NCBI GenBank assembly: GCA_965262595.1
Contig: OZ253548.1
Location: 2,170,001-2,234,000 of the forward strand
DNA length: 64,000 nucleotides
Reading direction: 5' to 3'
DNA from: CATQHB01 sp965262595
GTDB taxonomy: Bacteria; Chloroflexota; Dehalococcoidia; Lucifugimonadales; UBA3495
The position numbers and the translations under genes are program-made. The notes below the pieces were generated by a model. That model saw nothing but the letters and a program-made list of their open reading frames with translations, did not search any database and was not told where the DNA came from. This document shows, piece after piece, positions 29,800 through 39,240 of this stretch; the first letter of the stretch is position 1; each line of letters starts with the position of its first letter.

Positions 29800-30873
29800 C
29801 TAGCCGGTGAAGCGGCCGGTGACCGGTTGGTGGCCGGCGTTCTCCTGGTAGGGTTCTTCCCGATACAGGGCCATATCCTTCATTACCGGAATGTCCTGGA
29901 TGGAGAACAGAACGGCCTCTTCGGTGGACTCGTTGGCGTGTTCGTGCCAGACCCAGGGCGGTACCACGAAGAAGTCGCCTTCGCTCCAGTCGAACCTCCG
30001 GCCGTCAATGACGCTGTAGCCTTCGCCCTTATACACCTGATAGACGGCGCAACTGGTCTGGCGGTGCGCCCGGGTGTTGATGCCAGGCCGAATCATCTGG
30101 GCCCAGCAGGTCATGGTGCGCAGCACCGGCCCGCCGGTGACCGGGTCGCTGAACTCCATCGCCACATCGTCAAAGGGACTGGCGTCGATCTCCGCCAAAC
30201 GCTGCAGGGCCTCGTAGGTCTTGTCCCACTTGTAGTGCCACAGCGGCGAATAGGGCAGGTTGGTGTCCTCCCAGGCGGGACGCAGGGCGCCGGAGGCGTA
30301 CCTTTTTTCCGACTCGCCCACACCGATTACCGGCTGCCGGTCTTCGGGAAACGCCTCATAGAAGTTGGCCCTCAGATAGCGGACCAGGGGGACATCCAAT
30401 CCGTCCAGCCAGATCATTGGATCGGAGCCTTCGTTGCTGTGGTCGTGCCAGGTCCAGGAGGGGGTGAGAATCAGGTCGCCCGGCTCCATGTAGCACTTGT
30501 CGCCTTCCACCGTGGTGTAGGCCCCCTGGCCCTTCAGCACCCACCGGATGGCCGTGGGAGTGTGACGGTGGGCCGGGGCGCATTCGCCGGGCAGCAGGAG
30601 CTGCAAGGCCGCGGTGATTGTATGGGTGGTGCCTCGGTCCAGGCCCGGCGTCGCCAAACGCAGGGTACGCCGTTCCACGTCCCGGTCCGGGGTTACCAGG
30701 TCGCCACTCCGCAGGACCAGCGGCTCCACCTCGGACCAGCGCCAAAGATAGGGTTCCATTTCAGGCAGGGGTTGACCTTCCCCTTGCATCCAGCCCGGCT
30801 TCAGTCGGATGCGGTCGGTGCTATCGTAATACCTCTGGGTATCTTCCACGCTTATCTTCTCGGGTGCGGCCAT
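29800..30873 (-). CDS. Bicupin, gentisate 1,2-dioxygenase-like
   Basis: A 357-aa two-cupin protein. Cupin 1 has the metal set APAHRHTPTAIRWVL and later SWTWHDHSNEG, as in gentisate/1-hydroxy-2-naphthoate dioxygenases, which use Fe(II) to open an aromatic ring. Cupin 2 has AHRQTSCAVYQV and PPWVWHEHAN, so it may also keep metal ligands. The length matches the family (about 340-390). Cytosolic. No other ring-cleavage pathway genes are nearby, so the exact substrate (gentisate, salicylate or other) is unknown. Confidence 0.85.
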   Translation of the reverse strand: MAAPEKISVEDTQRYYDSTDRIRLKPGWMQGEGQPLPEMEPYLWRWSEVEPLVLRSGDLVTPDRDVERRTLRLATPGLDRGTTHTITAALQLLLPGECAPAHRHTPTAIRWVLKGQGAYTTVEGDKCYMEPGDLILTPSWTWHDHSNEGSDPMIWLDGLDVPLVRYLRANFYEAFPEDRQPVIGVGESEKRYASGALRPAWEDTNLPYSPLWHYKWDKTYEALQRLAEIDASPFDDVAMEFSDPVTGGPVLRTMTCWAQMIRPGINTRAHRQTSCAVYQVYKGEGYSVIDGRRFDWSEGDFFVVPPWVWHEHANESTEEAVLFSIQDIPVMKDMALYREEPYQENAGHQPVTGRFTG

Positions 30874-31053
30874 TGGGCTACCTCCTCAATAGAGACTTAT
30901 CGATAGAAATTTCTCATCGCGTTGCAGGGGTTGGTATCGGTGTCTGGACCACTGCCACGGGTCCCGTTGGATTGCCCTGCCTAGATTCTAGACCCATTCC
31001 CCCGATATGTCATTCTGCGGGGCCTGCGGGTCACTCCGAATGATGAACTCGCT

Positions 31054-31082
31054 CTGACTCGTCACTGTGGCGATGCTATAAT
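31054..31082 (+). promoter_or_regulatory. Sigma-70-type promoter
   Basis: CTGACT (31054-31059), a 17-bp gap, then a perfect TATAAT (31077-31082). It points at the small gene pair starting at 31111. Confidence 0.6.
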
Positions 31083-31110
31083 ACGAACCCGGGAAGGGCG
31101 GTCTCACGAC

Positions 31111-31301
31111 GTGAACGAGGCTATGGCCCAGGGATCACCACGGCGGGGGAGTTTGCCAAGTATTTCGGGACGGCGGCGGAGATGATTCGGGCGCCGGGGG
31201 CGGTTGATTTAGAGGAGTTAAGGTCCGATTGGAGAAAAGCGATGCCAAAGTCGGATGTTGGCAGGTTACAGACGGCTGCTATCCGGTTGTTCAAGAGATA
31301 A
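31111..31301 (+). pseudogene. Small helical protein, apparent frameshift
   Basis: GTG at 31111 encodes MNEAMAQG. The frame then has to shift by one base at the GGG of CAGGGATC to continue ITTAGEFAKYFGTAAEMIRA... and end ...RLQTAAIRLFKR (TAA at 31299-31301). One more G would give a 63-aa protein. A promoter lies just upstream, and a gene with a good ribosome-binding site starts 10 nt downstream, so a two-gene operon is likely. No known family. Listed as broken because of the frame. Confidence 0.5.
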
Positions 31302-31310
31302 GGAGTCGCC

Positions 31311-31781
31311 ATGGTGGAACCCCAACCTGAAGCGCCGTTTAACCGGGGGCCTTTCCTCAGCGCTGCGTTCCTGTGTGAAAAAGTCTTAAGGGAACAGGAC
31401 GGCGTGTCATCAGCTATCCGGATTATCGACCGAGTTAATCGGCAGGCAACCGGCCAAGCAGCGCCGGACACAATGGAGCCGTTTGCTTACGAAATCAACC
31501 TTTATCTGGCATTCAAATCCGGCGCCGCCAGAGGTCCGCTGCCATTGGAGATACGGCTGGACAAACCGTCGGGAGACAGTTCCGAGCCGTTTCGGCAAAC
31601 CTTAACTTTTGAGGGAGACGACGAGCGCGGTGTAAATGTTATCACCTTGCTACAGATGCAGATTGACCTGCCTGGCCTTTATTGGTTTGATGTTCATCTC
31701 GACGGGCATCGAGTGACGAAAATTCCCATGAGAGTCGTTTACCTTCCCCAGGTTAGGCAAACGAATGCTTCCCCAGGGTGA
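31311..31781 (+). CDS. Hypothetical protein, DUF6941-like
   Basis: A 156-aa soluble protein starting 9 nt after the preceding small gene, with AGGAG before the ATG. The N-terminal segment FLSAAFLCEKVLREQDGVSSAIRIIDRV resembles small proteins annotated as DUF6941. The rest alternates beta-type segments (YEINLYLAFKS, LPLEIRLD, GLYWFDVHLDG), suggesting a beta sandwich. Function unknown. It overlaps the convergent gene at 31753 by 29 bp. Confidence 0.7.
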   Translation: MVEPQPEAPFNRGPFLSAAFLCEKVLREQDGVSSAIRIIDRVNRQATGQAAPDTMEPFAYEINLYLAFKSGAARGPLPLEIRLDKPSGDSSEPFRQTLTFEGDDERGVNVITLLQMQIDLPGLYWFDVHLDGHRVTKIPMRVVYLPQVRQTNASPG

Positions 31782-32142
31782 CCGTTGGCCTATCGTGGAG
31801 CGTCCAGGTGTCGGAGAGGCAATAGTCGGAAGTAGATGCGGTGCTGCAGCGAACGGAGTTAATTGAATCCCTTGCGTTGGTGAACCAAATAGGATAATTG
31901 GCGGTCTCTTGCAATATGGCCGCCAGTCGAGCCCGAAGCCGTTCTTCACTCAAAAGCCCGTCTTCAAAATGCCAAATCTCCATGGAGACATAGTCAATAA
32001 GCTCATCATCTACAACTCCAATACGGCCAGTCACGTATTCCCGAACTGCGTCGAGGTCGTCGAGGCCGTCGAGGTCGTCGAGGTCGTCGAGGCCCGCAAT
32101 ATACTTCTGTATCAAATACGGAAGAACGTAGTCCATTAACAT
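31753..32142 (-). CDS. Hypothetical acidic protein with LDD repeats
   Basis: 129 aa, with GGAGGGG about 6 nt before the ATG, which supports translation. Residues about 17-32 are an Asp/Leu repeat (GLDDLDDLDGLDDLDA) from a tandem GTCGTCGAG-type microsatellite. The rest has no recognised domain. It is convergent with the gene at 31311, and their 3' ends overlap. Confidence 0.55.
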   Translation of the reverse strand: MLMDYVLPYLIQKYIAGLDDLDDLDGLDDLDAVREYVTGRIGVVDDELIDYVSMEIWHFEDGLLSEERLRARLAAILQETANYPIWFTNARDSINSVRCSTASTSDYCLSDTWTLHDRPTVTLGKHSFA

Positions 32143-32196
32143 TAGGACTCCCCTCCTTATGCCAATCCAGGTCAGGTACAGTGACTTAGGGAACCT

Positions 32197-32294
32197 CTGA
32201 ATAAGTCCGTGATTTGGGTGTTTATCCCTACCCGTCGTTCCTGCCTTCGCAGGAACGACGGGGTGAAGGCGCTGGCGTTTAATGACTGATTCAA
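32197..32294 (+). mobile_element. MITE-like element, copy A
   Basis: The left end CTGAATAAGTC and the degenerate right end GACTGATTCAA enclose a palindromic middle (CGTCGTTCCTGCC / GGAACGACG). Related copies occur at 38404-38444, 48121-48148 and 50971-51072. The gap 32143-32685 otherwise holds only short direct repeats (GGGGATCCATG at about 32490) and no gene. Confidence 0.7.
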
Positions 32295-32685
32295 GAGTAA
32301 GAATAGGACCAGGAAATTAAACAACCGGGAGTGATTCCCGCTAGGAACCCGCCCGGCGCTAGTGTCAGTCTAGGCTTTGGCTGAAAGATTTGTCAATTGT
32401 GACAACGGAAGAAGCCCCTGGAGGGGCTGACCTTTAGGGTTTGCCAATATATAAAGGCGATTCCTGGCCCGTGGGCGCGCACTCCATGCAGGGGATCCAT
32501 GTAGGGGATCCATGGAAGGGACAGTTCGGAATCGGCCGGTGAACACCTGTATTTATTCAATCGCCAGGTAATTTTTTCAACGCGCTAGACGAATAGTGCA
32601 GCGGAAGGCCGCTTTTGGCAGCCGAGGCCGGCCGCTTGCTGACTCCCCATCACATACGCTGCCCCTCCGTTGCCAACAACGCTGC

Positions 32686-33748
32686 CTACGCTGCCTTGCG
32701 CTCCAGCCCCCAACGGCAGCCCGCCAGGCCGCCGTCCTGGCGCACCGCCCGGTGGCAGGGGATGATCAGCGCCGCCGGATTGGAGGCACAGGCCCGGCCC
32801 ACGGCTCGGCTGGCATTGCCTCCCAGACCCAACTCCAGGGCTACTTGCCCGTAGGTGCGGGTCGCCCCGCAAGGGATGGACTGCAACAGTTGCCAGACCC
32901 GTCGTTGGAAGGCCGTGGCCCGAACGTCCAACGGTAGATTAAGCTCGGGCAGCCGTCCGTCCAAGTACTCCAGAACGGCGCCGACCCATCCTTCAAGAGC
33001 TTCCCCGCCCGGCTGATGCACCGCCCCCGGAAACTCCGTCTGCAATTCCTCCACCAACCTGGCAGGCTCGTCCCCCAGCTTCACTGAGCACACCCCTTGA
33101 CCGGTGGCCGCAACCAACAGGCAGCCGAGGGCTGAGCGGGTAACCAGGTGGCTAATCGTCAGGCCGCCCCCCCTTCCGGTACTTTCCCGGAGTCATACCC
33201 AGGTGGTCTCCGGAACTTTCGTAGAGACGGCTGGAGGAACTGAACCCGGCTTCGAACATGGCGTCGGACAGGCCGTTGCCCTGGCGGACCAGAGACTTGA
33301 ACCGCTCCAACCGCCGGGCATGGGCGTATTGTCTAGGGGTAAGGCCCAGCTCCTTCCTGAACACTCGCTGCAGATGGGAAGGGCTGACTCCGGCGGCTTG
33401 ACTCAATTGCGACAGCGAAGGCAACCCTTCCGGGTGTTCCTGTATCTGGTCTGCGATGCGGTCACAGACCCGGCGCACCAACTCGGCCTGTTGACTCCGG
33501 GGGGAAGGCTGGTCCGGGAGGCAGCGGCGGCAGGCCCGGTAGCCCGCCCGTTGCGCTTCTTCCGGGCCATCGAAGAAGTGTACCCGGCTCTGCTGCGGAC
33601 GGCGGCTGGGGCAGGTGGGCCGACAGTAAACCCCGGTGAAATCCACCGCATAGACAAAGCGGCCGTCATAACTTCGGTCGCGGTCTTGCACCGCCTGCCA
33701 CCGGACTTCGGAGTTGGCCTGGTGTACGCCTTTTGGCGAAGTAGTCAT
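32686..33748 (-). pseudogene. ada: Ada: methylated-DNA repair and AraC regulator, split by a poly-G frameshift
   Basis: The N-terminal part (33748-33152) has the Cys4 methyl-acceptor zinc site (VYCRPTCPSRRP; YRACRRCLPD) and an AraC-type HTH (SQAAGVSPSHLQRVF). The C-terminal part (33117-32686) is the O6-methylguanine methyltransferase, with the active-site motif IPCHRAV and TRTYGQVALELG. They are joined by a run of seven G (minus strand). Removing one G gives a continuous KYRKGGGLTISHLVTRSALG, as in normal Ada. A 9-bp tandem duplication at the end (GCAGCGTAGGCAGCG) adds a stop just before the usual last residues. The split may be a sequencing error, phase variation or decay. Ada transfers alkyl groups to its own cysteines and activates alkylation-repair genes. 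Confidence 0.88.
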
Positions 33749-33894
33749 AAATTGCCCCTGCGCTTATTGAGCGATGTAAGCTGCTTGCGCCAATACTAAC
33801 CCAACCCCGCGGGCGGTTCTATCCGGTTCTTGCTCTCAAAGTTCGTCCTATTCGACTCTACAGCAGGCTGATTTTCCCGTCGCTCGCAACCGCC

Positions 33895-34050
33895 AGGACA
33901 ATCGCAATTGACCGATCCAAGTCCCCGGAAATCGTCTTTCCGGCGCGGGCCGGAATCCAGGCGGTCTGGCCGAGAGAGTTGAAATGTGTCGGGGATTTAC
34001 CGGATTCCGGATTTCTCCGGAATGAAGGCAGCGGGCCGGAACCATTGAGG
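33895..34050. repeat. REP-like palindromic element (family 2)
   Basis: It contains the TCTTTCCGGCGCGGGCCGGA-type palindrome and the GGATTCCGGATTTCTCCGGAA-type tail. Inverted copies are at 36515-36595 and 51110-51270. The gap 33749-34333 also holds a CTCCGGGGGAGGGTTAAGG-type element (about 34150-34260) and no gene. Confidence 0.6.
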
Positions 34051-34333
34051 TCGACCCGAGGCATAAAGGCTTTAACGCGATTATCCTGCCCCGACTTCTG
34101 CTGCCATTGGGTATCAGCCGCGATGCCGGGCCCTTTTAATAGTTCCCGCTCCCTCCGGGGGAGGGTTAAGGTGGGGGCGTCTCCCTGGTGGATGCAAAGC
34201 TGTTGGAAAGCAGGACTTCACCCTCACCTCGGCCCGCTCCACCAAGAGAGAGGGAGAATCAAAAGGCCCGGCTCGCCGTTTCCGGTATTTGCGTCCCGGG
34301 GATATGGGGATATAATGGTTCGGGCAGAATTAT

Positions 34334-36406
34334 ATGTTATTTGCATCCAACATCAGCAAAAGCTACTCGACCAGGACTCTTTTCAGTGGTCTGACCTTGA
34401 ATATGGCCGCCGGAGACCGTATTGCGCTAATTGGCCCAAACGGCTCCGGTAAGACCACGCTCATGGACATTCTGGCCGGTGCTACCACCCCGGAAACCGG
34501 CAGCATATCCATGCAGCGAAACGTCACTATCGGCTATGTCAAGCAGGAGCCTGCGACGTTTGCCGGCAAGCCCTTGCTCCAGGAAGTGCTGGATGCCGGA
34601 ACCGAGGCCATTGCCCTCACGAACGAGATTGCCGCCGCGCGGGAGGCCCTGTCACTGGAGGCCGACCCGGAGAAACAGGGCGAACTGCTGCAGCGCCTCA
34701 TCCGGCTTGACCTGGAGCTGGAGGCCGCGGGCGGAGACGACCGGGAATACGAGGCCAAGGCGATCCTTTCGGGCCTTGGCTTCAAGCAAAGCGACTTTCC
34801 CCGGCTCATGGGCGAGTTCAGCGGCGGCTGGATAATGCGGGCCAGCCTTGCCCGGATGCTGTTCAGAAAGCCCGACCTGCTGCTCCTGGACGAGCCAACC
34901 AACCACCTTGACCTGGACGCCAACCTGTGGTTTGAGAAGTACCTGGCCTCTTTTCAGGGCGGAGTGCTCGTCACGTCTCATGACCGCGCTTTTCTGAACC
35001 AGGTGGCGACCCGGGTTCTGGCGATCGAGCCGGGCGAAGTGGTGATCATGAAGGGCGGCTATGACGATTATCTGGTGGCGCGCGAGCGCTCCCTTCAGGT
35101 CAAGCAGGCGGCAGCGGCCCGGCAGGAGCGGGAAATACAAAAGCAGATGCGCTTTGTGGAGCGTTTCCGCTCCAAGGCCAGGAAGGCCAGCCAGGTGCAG
35201 AGCCGTTTGAAGCAACTGGAGAAAATCCAGATTATTGAGTTGCCCCGGGCGACCAGTAAAGTCCACTACTCCTTCCCCGCGCCGCCGCGCAGCGGTTCCG
35301 AGGTCATCTGGCTGACCAACGTGAGCAAGTCCTACGGCGATAACCCGGTCTATCGCGGCATGAACCTGACGCTGTCGCGCGGCGACCGGGTGGCCCTGGT
35401 CGGACCAAACGGCGCCGGCAAGACCACCATGTTGAAGCTGCTGGCCGGTGTCCTTAACCCGGACGCGGGAGAAAGGAAGCTCGGCCACAACGTGGTGCCG
35501 GCTTACTACGCGCAGCACGTCCTTGACCTCCTCAACCCGAACAATACGCTCCTTGAGGAGCTGCAACAGGCGGCCCCGGAGGAGTCGGAGCAGAACCTGC
35601 GTACCACCCTCGGCGGCTTCCTGTTCAGCGGCGACGATGTCCGCAAGCCGATATCCGTGCTGTCCGGCGGAGAAAAGGCGAGGGTCGCCCTGGCCAAGCT
35701 GCTCCTCCAGCCAAGCAACCTGCTTCTAATGGACGAGCCGACCAACCACCTGGATATTGCCTCCAGGGAGATCCTCGCGGACGCCCTTGGCGATTATCAC
35801 GGCTCCATCTGCCTCATTACCCACGACCGGACTCTCATCCGGCAGGTTGCCAACAAGATTGTTGAGATTGACGGTGGCCGGCCCGCGGTCTTCCCCGGAG
35901 ACTACGACAGCTATCTGCACTGGAAGCAGGCCAAGGCCACTGAGCTGCGCTCCGATACAACGGCCAACGGGGCTACGGCCAACGGGGCTACGGCCAGCGG
36001 GGCTACGGCCAACGGGGCTACGGCCAGCGGAGCTACGGCCAGCGGAGCTACGGCCAACGGAGCGAATGGCGCCGCCTCGGTACCGGCTCCGGTCAGGAGA
36101 CGCTCCGGAAGGCCGTTGAGCGCCGAAGAGGAACAACGCCGCTCCCTCAGCAGCGAGGCCCGCAAGCTGGCAGTCCGGATAGAAGAGATATCCGTTTCGC
36201 TGACCGACCACGAGGCCCGCATAGCCGACTTGGAGAGCATGTTCTCCAAGCCCGACCAGTTTGAAGACTCAACTCAGCTTGTGGCCTCGGGAGAGCAATA
36301 CCGGGCGCTCAAAGAGAAGGCGCAATCGCTGTGGGAGGAGTGGGAGAGCTTGTCGCTGGCGGCGGAAAGCATCGACAGCAAGCTGGTAGGGTTGAAGGCC
36401 GGATAA
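34334..36406 (+). CDS. ABC-F family ATPase
   Basis: A 690-aa protein with two ABC domains and no membrane segments. Domain 1 has Walker A GPNGSGKTT, signature EFSGGWIMRASLAR and Walker B LLLLDEPTNHLD. Domain 2 has GPNGAGKTT, VLSGGEKARVALAK and LLLMDEPTNHLD. The helical linker between them is rich in R, Q and K. ABC-F proteins act on the ribosome (stall release, antibiotic protection) or in DNA maintenance (Uup). The C-terminal coiled coil (about 600-690) fits Uup/YkpA-like members. An Ala/Thr/Asn/Gly repeat (ATANGATASGA...) lies between domain 2 and the coiled coil. Confidence 0.93.
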   Translation: MLFASNISKSYSTRTLFSGLTLNMAAGDRIALIGPNGSGKTTLMDILAGATTPETGSISMQRNVTIGYVKQEPATFAGKPLLQEVLDAGTEAIALTNEIAAAREALSLEADPEKQGELLQRLIRLDLELEAAGGDDREYEAKAILSGLGFKQSDFPRLMGEFSGGWIMRASLARMLFRKPDLLLLDEPTNHLDLDANLWFEKYLASFQGGVLVTSHDRAFLNQVATRVLAIEPGEVVIMKGGYDDYLVARERSLQVKQAAAARQEREIQKQMRFVERFRSKARKASQVQSRLKQLEKIQIIELPRATSKVHYSFPAPPRSGSEVIWLTNVSKSYGDNPVYRGMNLTLSRGDRVALVGPNGAGKTTMLKLLAGVLNPDAGERKLGHNVVPAYYAQHVLDLLNPNNTLLEELQQAAPEESEQNLRTTLGGFLFSGDDVRKPISVLSGGEKARVALAKLLLQPSNLLLMDEPTNHLDIASREILADALGDYHGSICLITHDRTLIRQVANKIVEIDGGRPAVFPGDYDSYLHWKQAKATELRSDTTANGATANGATASGATANGATASGATASGATANGANGAASVPAPVRRRSGRPLSAEEEQRRSLSSEARKLAVRIEEISVSLTDHEARIADLESMFSKPDQFEDSTQLVASGEQYRALKEKAQSLWEEWESLSLAAESIDSKLVGLKAG
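35957..36063 (+). repeat. In-frame 15-bp tandem repeat in the ABC-F gene
   Basis: About seven units of GCTACGGCCAACGGG with A/G variants, encoding ATANG or ATASG. The 15-bp length keeps the frame, so copy-number change would only alter linker length. Confidence 0.85.
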
Positions 36407-36514
36407 GCCGACAGTGGCGGTGGCGGTGGCGCTTCCTGAAACACGACACCGGCAACCGGAGGAGCGGTGTGCCCAGCGCCATCGCATTTGGAACTCTACG
36501 CTTGGGATTACCCC

Positions 36515-36595
36515 CTTGGATTCCGGCCTGCGCCGGAAAGACGATTACCGGGGACTTTGGCCGCCCAAATGCGACTGCCCGGCGTCGGGGCGCCC
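36515..36595. repeat. REP-like palindromic element (family 2) copy
   Basis: GATTCCGGCCTGCGCCGGAA, then a segment shared with 51190-51260. The gap 36407-36756 has no gene besides this. Confidence 0.55.
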
Positions 36596-36756
36596 AAAGC
36601 TGGTTGAAAAAGTCATTGACCGAAATGACGCGCCCTGGCCCGATATGACCCGGGATAAAAATGCGTTCAAATACGAAGATACCCAAATGAAGGCATACTA
36701 TGACCCTTTCCATTAGGCTATAATTGCGGAAACTAGATTGGCGAGGAGTTAGAATT

Positions 36757-37623
36757 ATGCAGCTAGGCGCAGTTTTTCCTCAGACCGAAATCGGGGCCGA
36801 CCCGGTGGCAGTTCGCGACTATGCCCAAGCCGCCGAATCTCTGGGCTATGAACATCTGCTGGTGTTCGACCACGTGTTGGGCGCCGATGCCAGCCAACGG
36901 AAGGAATGGGACCGCCCCTATAGTCACGTGGACACTTTTCACGAGCCCTTCGTCCTCTTTGGCTACCTGGCCGCCCTGACCGAGACGATACAGATGACCA
37001 CCGGCATCCTTATCCTGCCCCAACGTCAGACCGCCCTGGTCGCCAAGCAGGCCGCCGCGGTGGACGTGCTTACCGGCGGACGCCTCCGGCTGGGAGTCGG
37101 CATCGGCTGGAACGATGTGGAGTTTGAGGCGCTGGGTGAGAATTTCCGCAACCGGGGCCGTCGCTGCGAGGAGCAGGTTGAGTTGATGCGCGCCCTCTGG
37201 ACTCAGGAGGTGGTAACTTTTGAGGGACGCTATCACCGGGTAACCCACGCCGGAATCAATCCCCTGCCGGTGCAGCGGCCCATACCCATCTGGTTCGGCG
37301 GGGGCGCCGACCGGGTGGTGGAACGTATTGGACGCATGGGGGACGGCTGGTTCCCTCAATTTCAGCCCGACAGCGCCGGACAGGAACGAATTGGCGAGAT
37401 GCGGGAGCAGGCCAGGGCCGCCGGCCGGGACCCGGCCGCCATCGGCATTGAGGGACGCGTGAGTATCGCCGGCGGCGACCCCGATTCCTGGAGCAAATCC
37501 GCCGCCGCCTGGGCCGAGGTGGGGGCCACTCATCTATCGGTCAACACGATGCGGGCCGGATTGCAGGGGCCGGATGCCCATATAAAGGCCATTGAGGAAT
37601 TCAAGCAGGCCGTTTCCGAGTAA
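36757..37623 (+). CDS. LLM-class F420-dependent oxidoreductase
   Basis: A 288-aa TIM-barrel luciferase-like protein, starting MQLGAVFPQTEIGADP, with YEHLLVFDHVLG, TTGILILPQRQTALVAKQAA and GGRLRLGVGIGWNDVEFEALG as family hallmarks. Such enzymes transfer hydride between F420 (less often FMN) and a range of substrates. The ATG at 36757 is chosen because GAGGAG lies just upstream; an upstream TTG (36724) is less likely. It stands alone and is followed by a good terminator. Confidence 0.9.
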   Translation: MQLGAVFPQTEIGADPVAVRDYAQAAESLGYEHLLVFDHVLGADASQRKEWDRPYSHVDTFHEPFVLFGYLAALTETIQMTTGILILPQRQTALVAKQAAAVDVLTGGRLRLGVGIGWNDVEFEALGENFRNRGRRCEEQVELMRALWTQEVVTFEGRYHRVTHAGINPLPVQRPIPIWFGGGADRVVERIGRMGDGWFPQFQPDSAGQERIGEMREQARAAGRDPAAIGIEGRVSIAGGDPDSWSKSAAAWAEVGATHLSVNTMRAGLQGPDAHIKAIEEFKQAVSE

Positions 37624-37787
37624 GCATGGCGGTGGCCGCCGTAGAAGTTCCGGGTGGAGGGACGCAGGCCGGCGCGGCGGTGCAAGTTCGCCGTCAGCCG
37701 GCTGTGCTATGCCTTACCTAACTTGAACTTACCCAACTTGGCCTCATCCAACTTACTTGACCTAACGGCGCTTACGGGATAACAAAA

Positions 37788-37825
37788 GCGGCGGCGGTCG
37801 TAAAGACTCGCCGCCGCTATTTATT
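37788..37825 (+). terminator. Intrinsic terminator after the LLM gene
   Basis: A perfect 9-bp stem GCGGCGGCG / CGCCGCCGC with a 12-nt loop, followed by TATTTATT. It lies between two convergent genes. Confidence 0.75.
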
Positions 37826-37842
37826 GCGATTGCGTTGTCTGC

Positions 37843-38271
37843 CTAGTCCTTGAACCAGGTTTTGAATTTCCGCCAGGGGGAAGGCGCCGAGGATTCCACC
37901 GCGCGGCCCCGCCAATGCTTGTCCCGGTTGACCTGGCGGGGACGGATGAAGAAGAGCAGATAAGCCGCGGCCAGCGCCGCCAGACCCACCCACACCAAAA
38001 AACGCGCTTGCCCCAGCAAAACCCCGACCAGCAACATCACCAATCCGGCCAGAGCCAATTTCCCGGGAGTGACCACCCGCCACAGCGCCCCGGATCCGAA
38101 ACGACCCGGGTCCGGACTCGGTTCATTCTCCCAGCTTCCACCCCGGTTGGAGACCATCGGTAGGGGCAGGTCGTCAGGGGCGGGCTCCGAGCCTCCGGCC
38201 GGGACAATCAAGCCGGTTTCCTCAATATCTTTCAGTATATCTTCAATTTCGTCTTGATATTTCTCGGGCAT
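37843..38271 (-). CDS. Small membrane protein
   Basis: 142 aa starting MPEKYQDEIEDILKDIEE. It has an acidic soluble N-terminus (about 1-65), two hydrophobic segments (LALAGLVMLLVGVLLG and FLVWVGLAALAAAYLLFFI) and a basic C-terminal tail (WRKFKTWFKD). That suggests both ends in the cytoplasm. The start at 38271 is chosen for the ribosome-binding site and the natural acidic start. Function unknown. Confidence 0.75.
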   Translation of the reverse strand: MPEKYQDEIEDILKDIEETGLIVPAGGSEPAPDDLPLPMVSNRGGSWENEPSPDPGRFGSGALWRVVTPGKLALAGLVMLLVGVLLGQARFLVWVGLAALAAAYLLFFIRPRQVNRDKHWRGRAVESSAPSPWRKFKTWFKD

Positions 38272-38403
38272 GACACCCCCCATCCCCCATCGGACTCTAC
38301 TATTGAGCATTCAGTGAGTATTGAGGCAAACAAACTCCGGGTTAGCGCCTACATTATACAAGACAATCCTGAATCTGGGGAATAACGCCTTTTTAAGGAT
38401 ACT

Positions 38404-38444
38404 CTGAATAAGTCATTAAACACCCAGGTCACGGACTTATTCAG
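38404..38444 (-). mobile_element. MITE-like element, copy B (internally deleted)
   Basis: 41 bp bounded by a perfect 11-bp inverted repeat CTGAATAAGTC / GACTTATTCAG. Its reverse complement equals the left and right ends of copies A and D with the middle removed. It is the only recognisable element in the gap 38272-38577. Confidence 0.75.
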
Positions 38445-38577
38445 CGGTTCCTTAACCTAATGACTGACACCAGGTTCGCCCTTGAACCGGCCGAAGCGCC
38501 CCCCGGTTAACCCGGGATACACCGGGTTTGATTGCACCGGCGAGCGATGCAGAATGGAAAGGGGGCGTTCCCGCCGC

Positions 38578-38973
38578 TCAGTCCGGGGGTAGGCCCCGCT
38601 CCTGGGCAAGCTGCCCGCACTGGGAGCAACGCTCGGACTCGGTGAAATCCGTAGCCGTCCAAATGTTTTCGCTGACCAGGCCGCAAAGGAAGACCGGCAC
38701 CGTTTCCTCGATGCCCAGGTCTTCGACATAGTGGACGGCGCCGGACCGGCTTTCGTCGGGCCACCACCAGTGCGGCATCTGCTGCGCCATTTCCTGCAAG
38801 TGGGCTTTTACATCGTCCAGCCATCCCGCTTCGGGCAGTTCGACCAGCCAGGTACGACCGCTGGGGCCTCCCTCCCGGTGCGCCTGCAACCGGCCCTCGC
38901 GGATATAGCGACGGATTTCGGTTTGGGACAGGTTCAGTCGGTATGACGCTTCTTGAATAGTTACTCGTTCCAA
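38578..38973 (-). CDS. Excisionase/MerR-type HTH protein with C-terminal Cys pair
   Basis: 131 aa. The N-terminus ERVTIQEASYRLNLSQTEIR, then RYIREGRLQAHREGG, is an excisionase-like winged helix (IQEAAxxLxxSxxTIRRxIxxGxL pattern). The middle is Trp-rich (HWWWPDE), and the C-terminus has CSQCGQLAQERG, perhaps half of a zinc site. The TTG at 38973 is preferred because GGGAGG lies 6 nt upstream; a GTG at 39003 is the alternative. The DNA-binding fold is likely; the target is unknown. Confidence 0.7.
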   Translation of the reverse strand: MERVTIQEASYRLNLSQTEIRRYIREGRLQAHREGGPSGRTWLVELPEAGWLDDVKAHLQEMAQQMPHWWWPDESRSGAVHYVEDLGIEETVPVFLCGLVSENIWTATDFTESERCSQCGQLAQERGLPPD

Positions 38974-39240
38974 GTTGGCCTCCCAACAGTGGGGGTGGTT
39001 CACTTAATTGCGCCGGATCCGGACCGGCGACGCGAACGCGCTCCCGGATTTCCGGGGCAAGTTCACCAAATACCCGGCCCTCTGCAAAAAGTAAGGCCAG
39101 CAGCCCCTTTCGGTATTGCTGCTGGCCTCGATTGGCCGTTGGGTCGATTGACCGACTCGGTTACCGCCGGAGCCGGGAGGGCTTTTAACCCGGTTATGCT
39201 ATCGGCTATCGACAATGACCGTTTTGGCGGGGCAGGAGGG

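Noticed and set aside
33848..34064. Small minus-strand ORF (MPRVDLNGSG...)
   Set aside because: It is translated REP-like sequence (WIPARAGKT is typical of such palindromes), not a gene.
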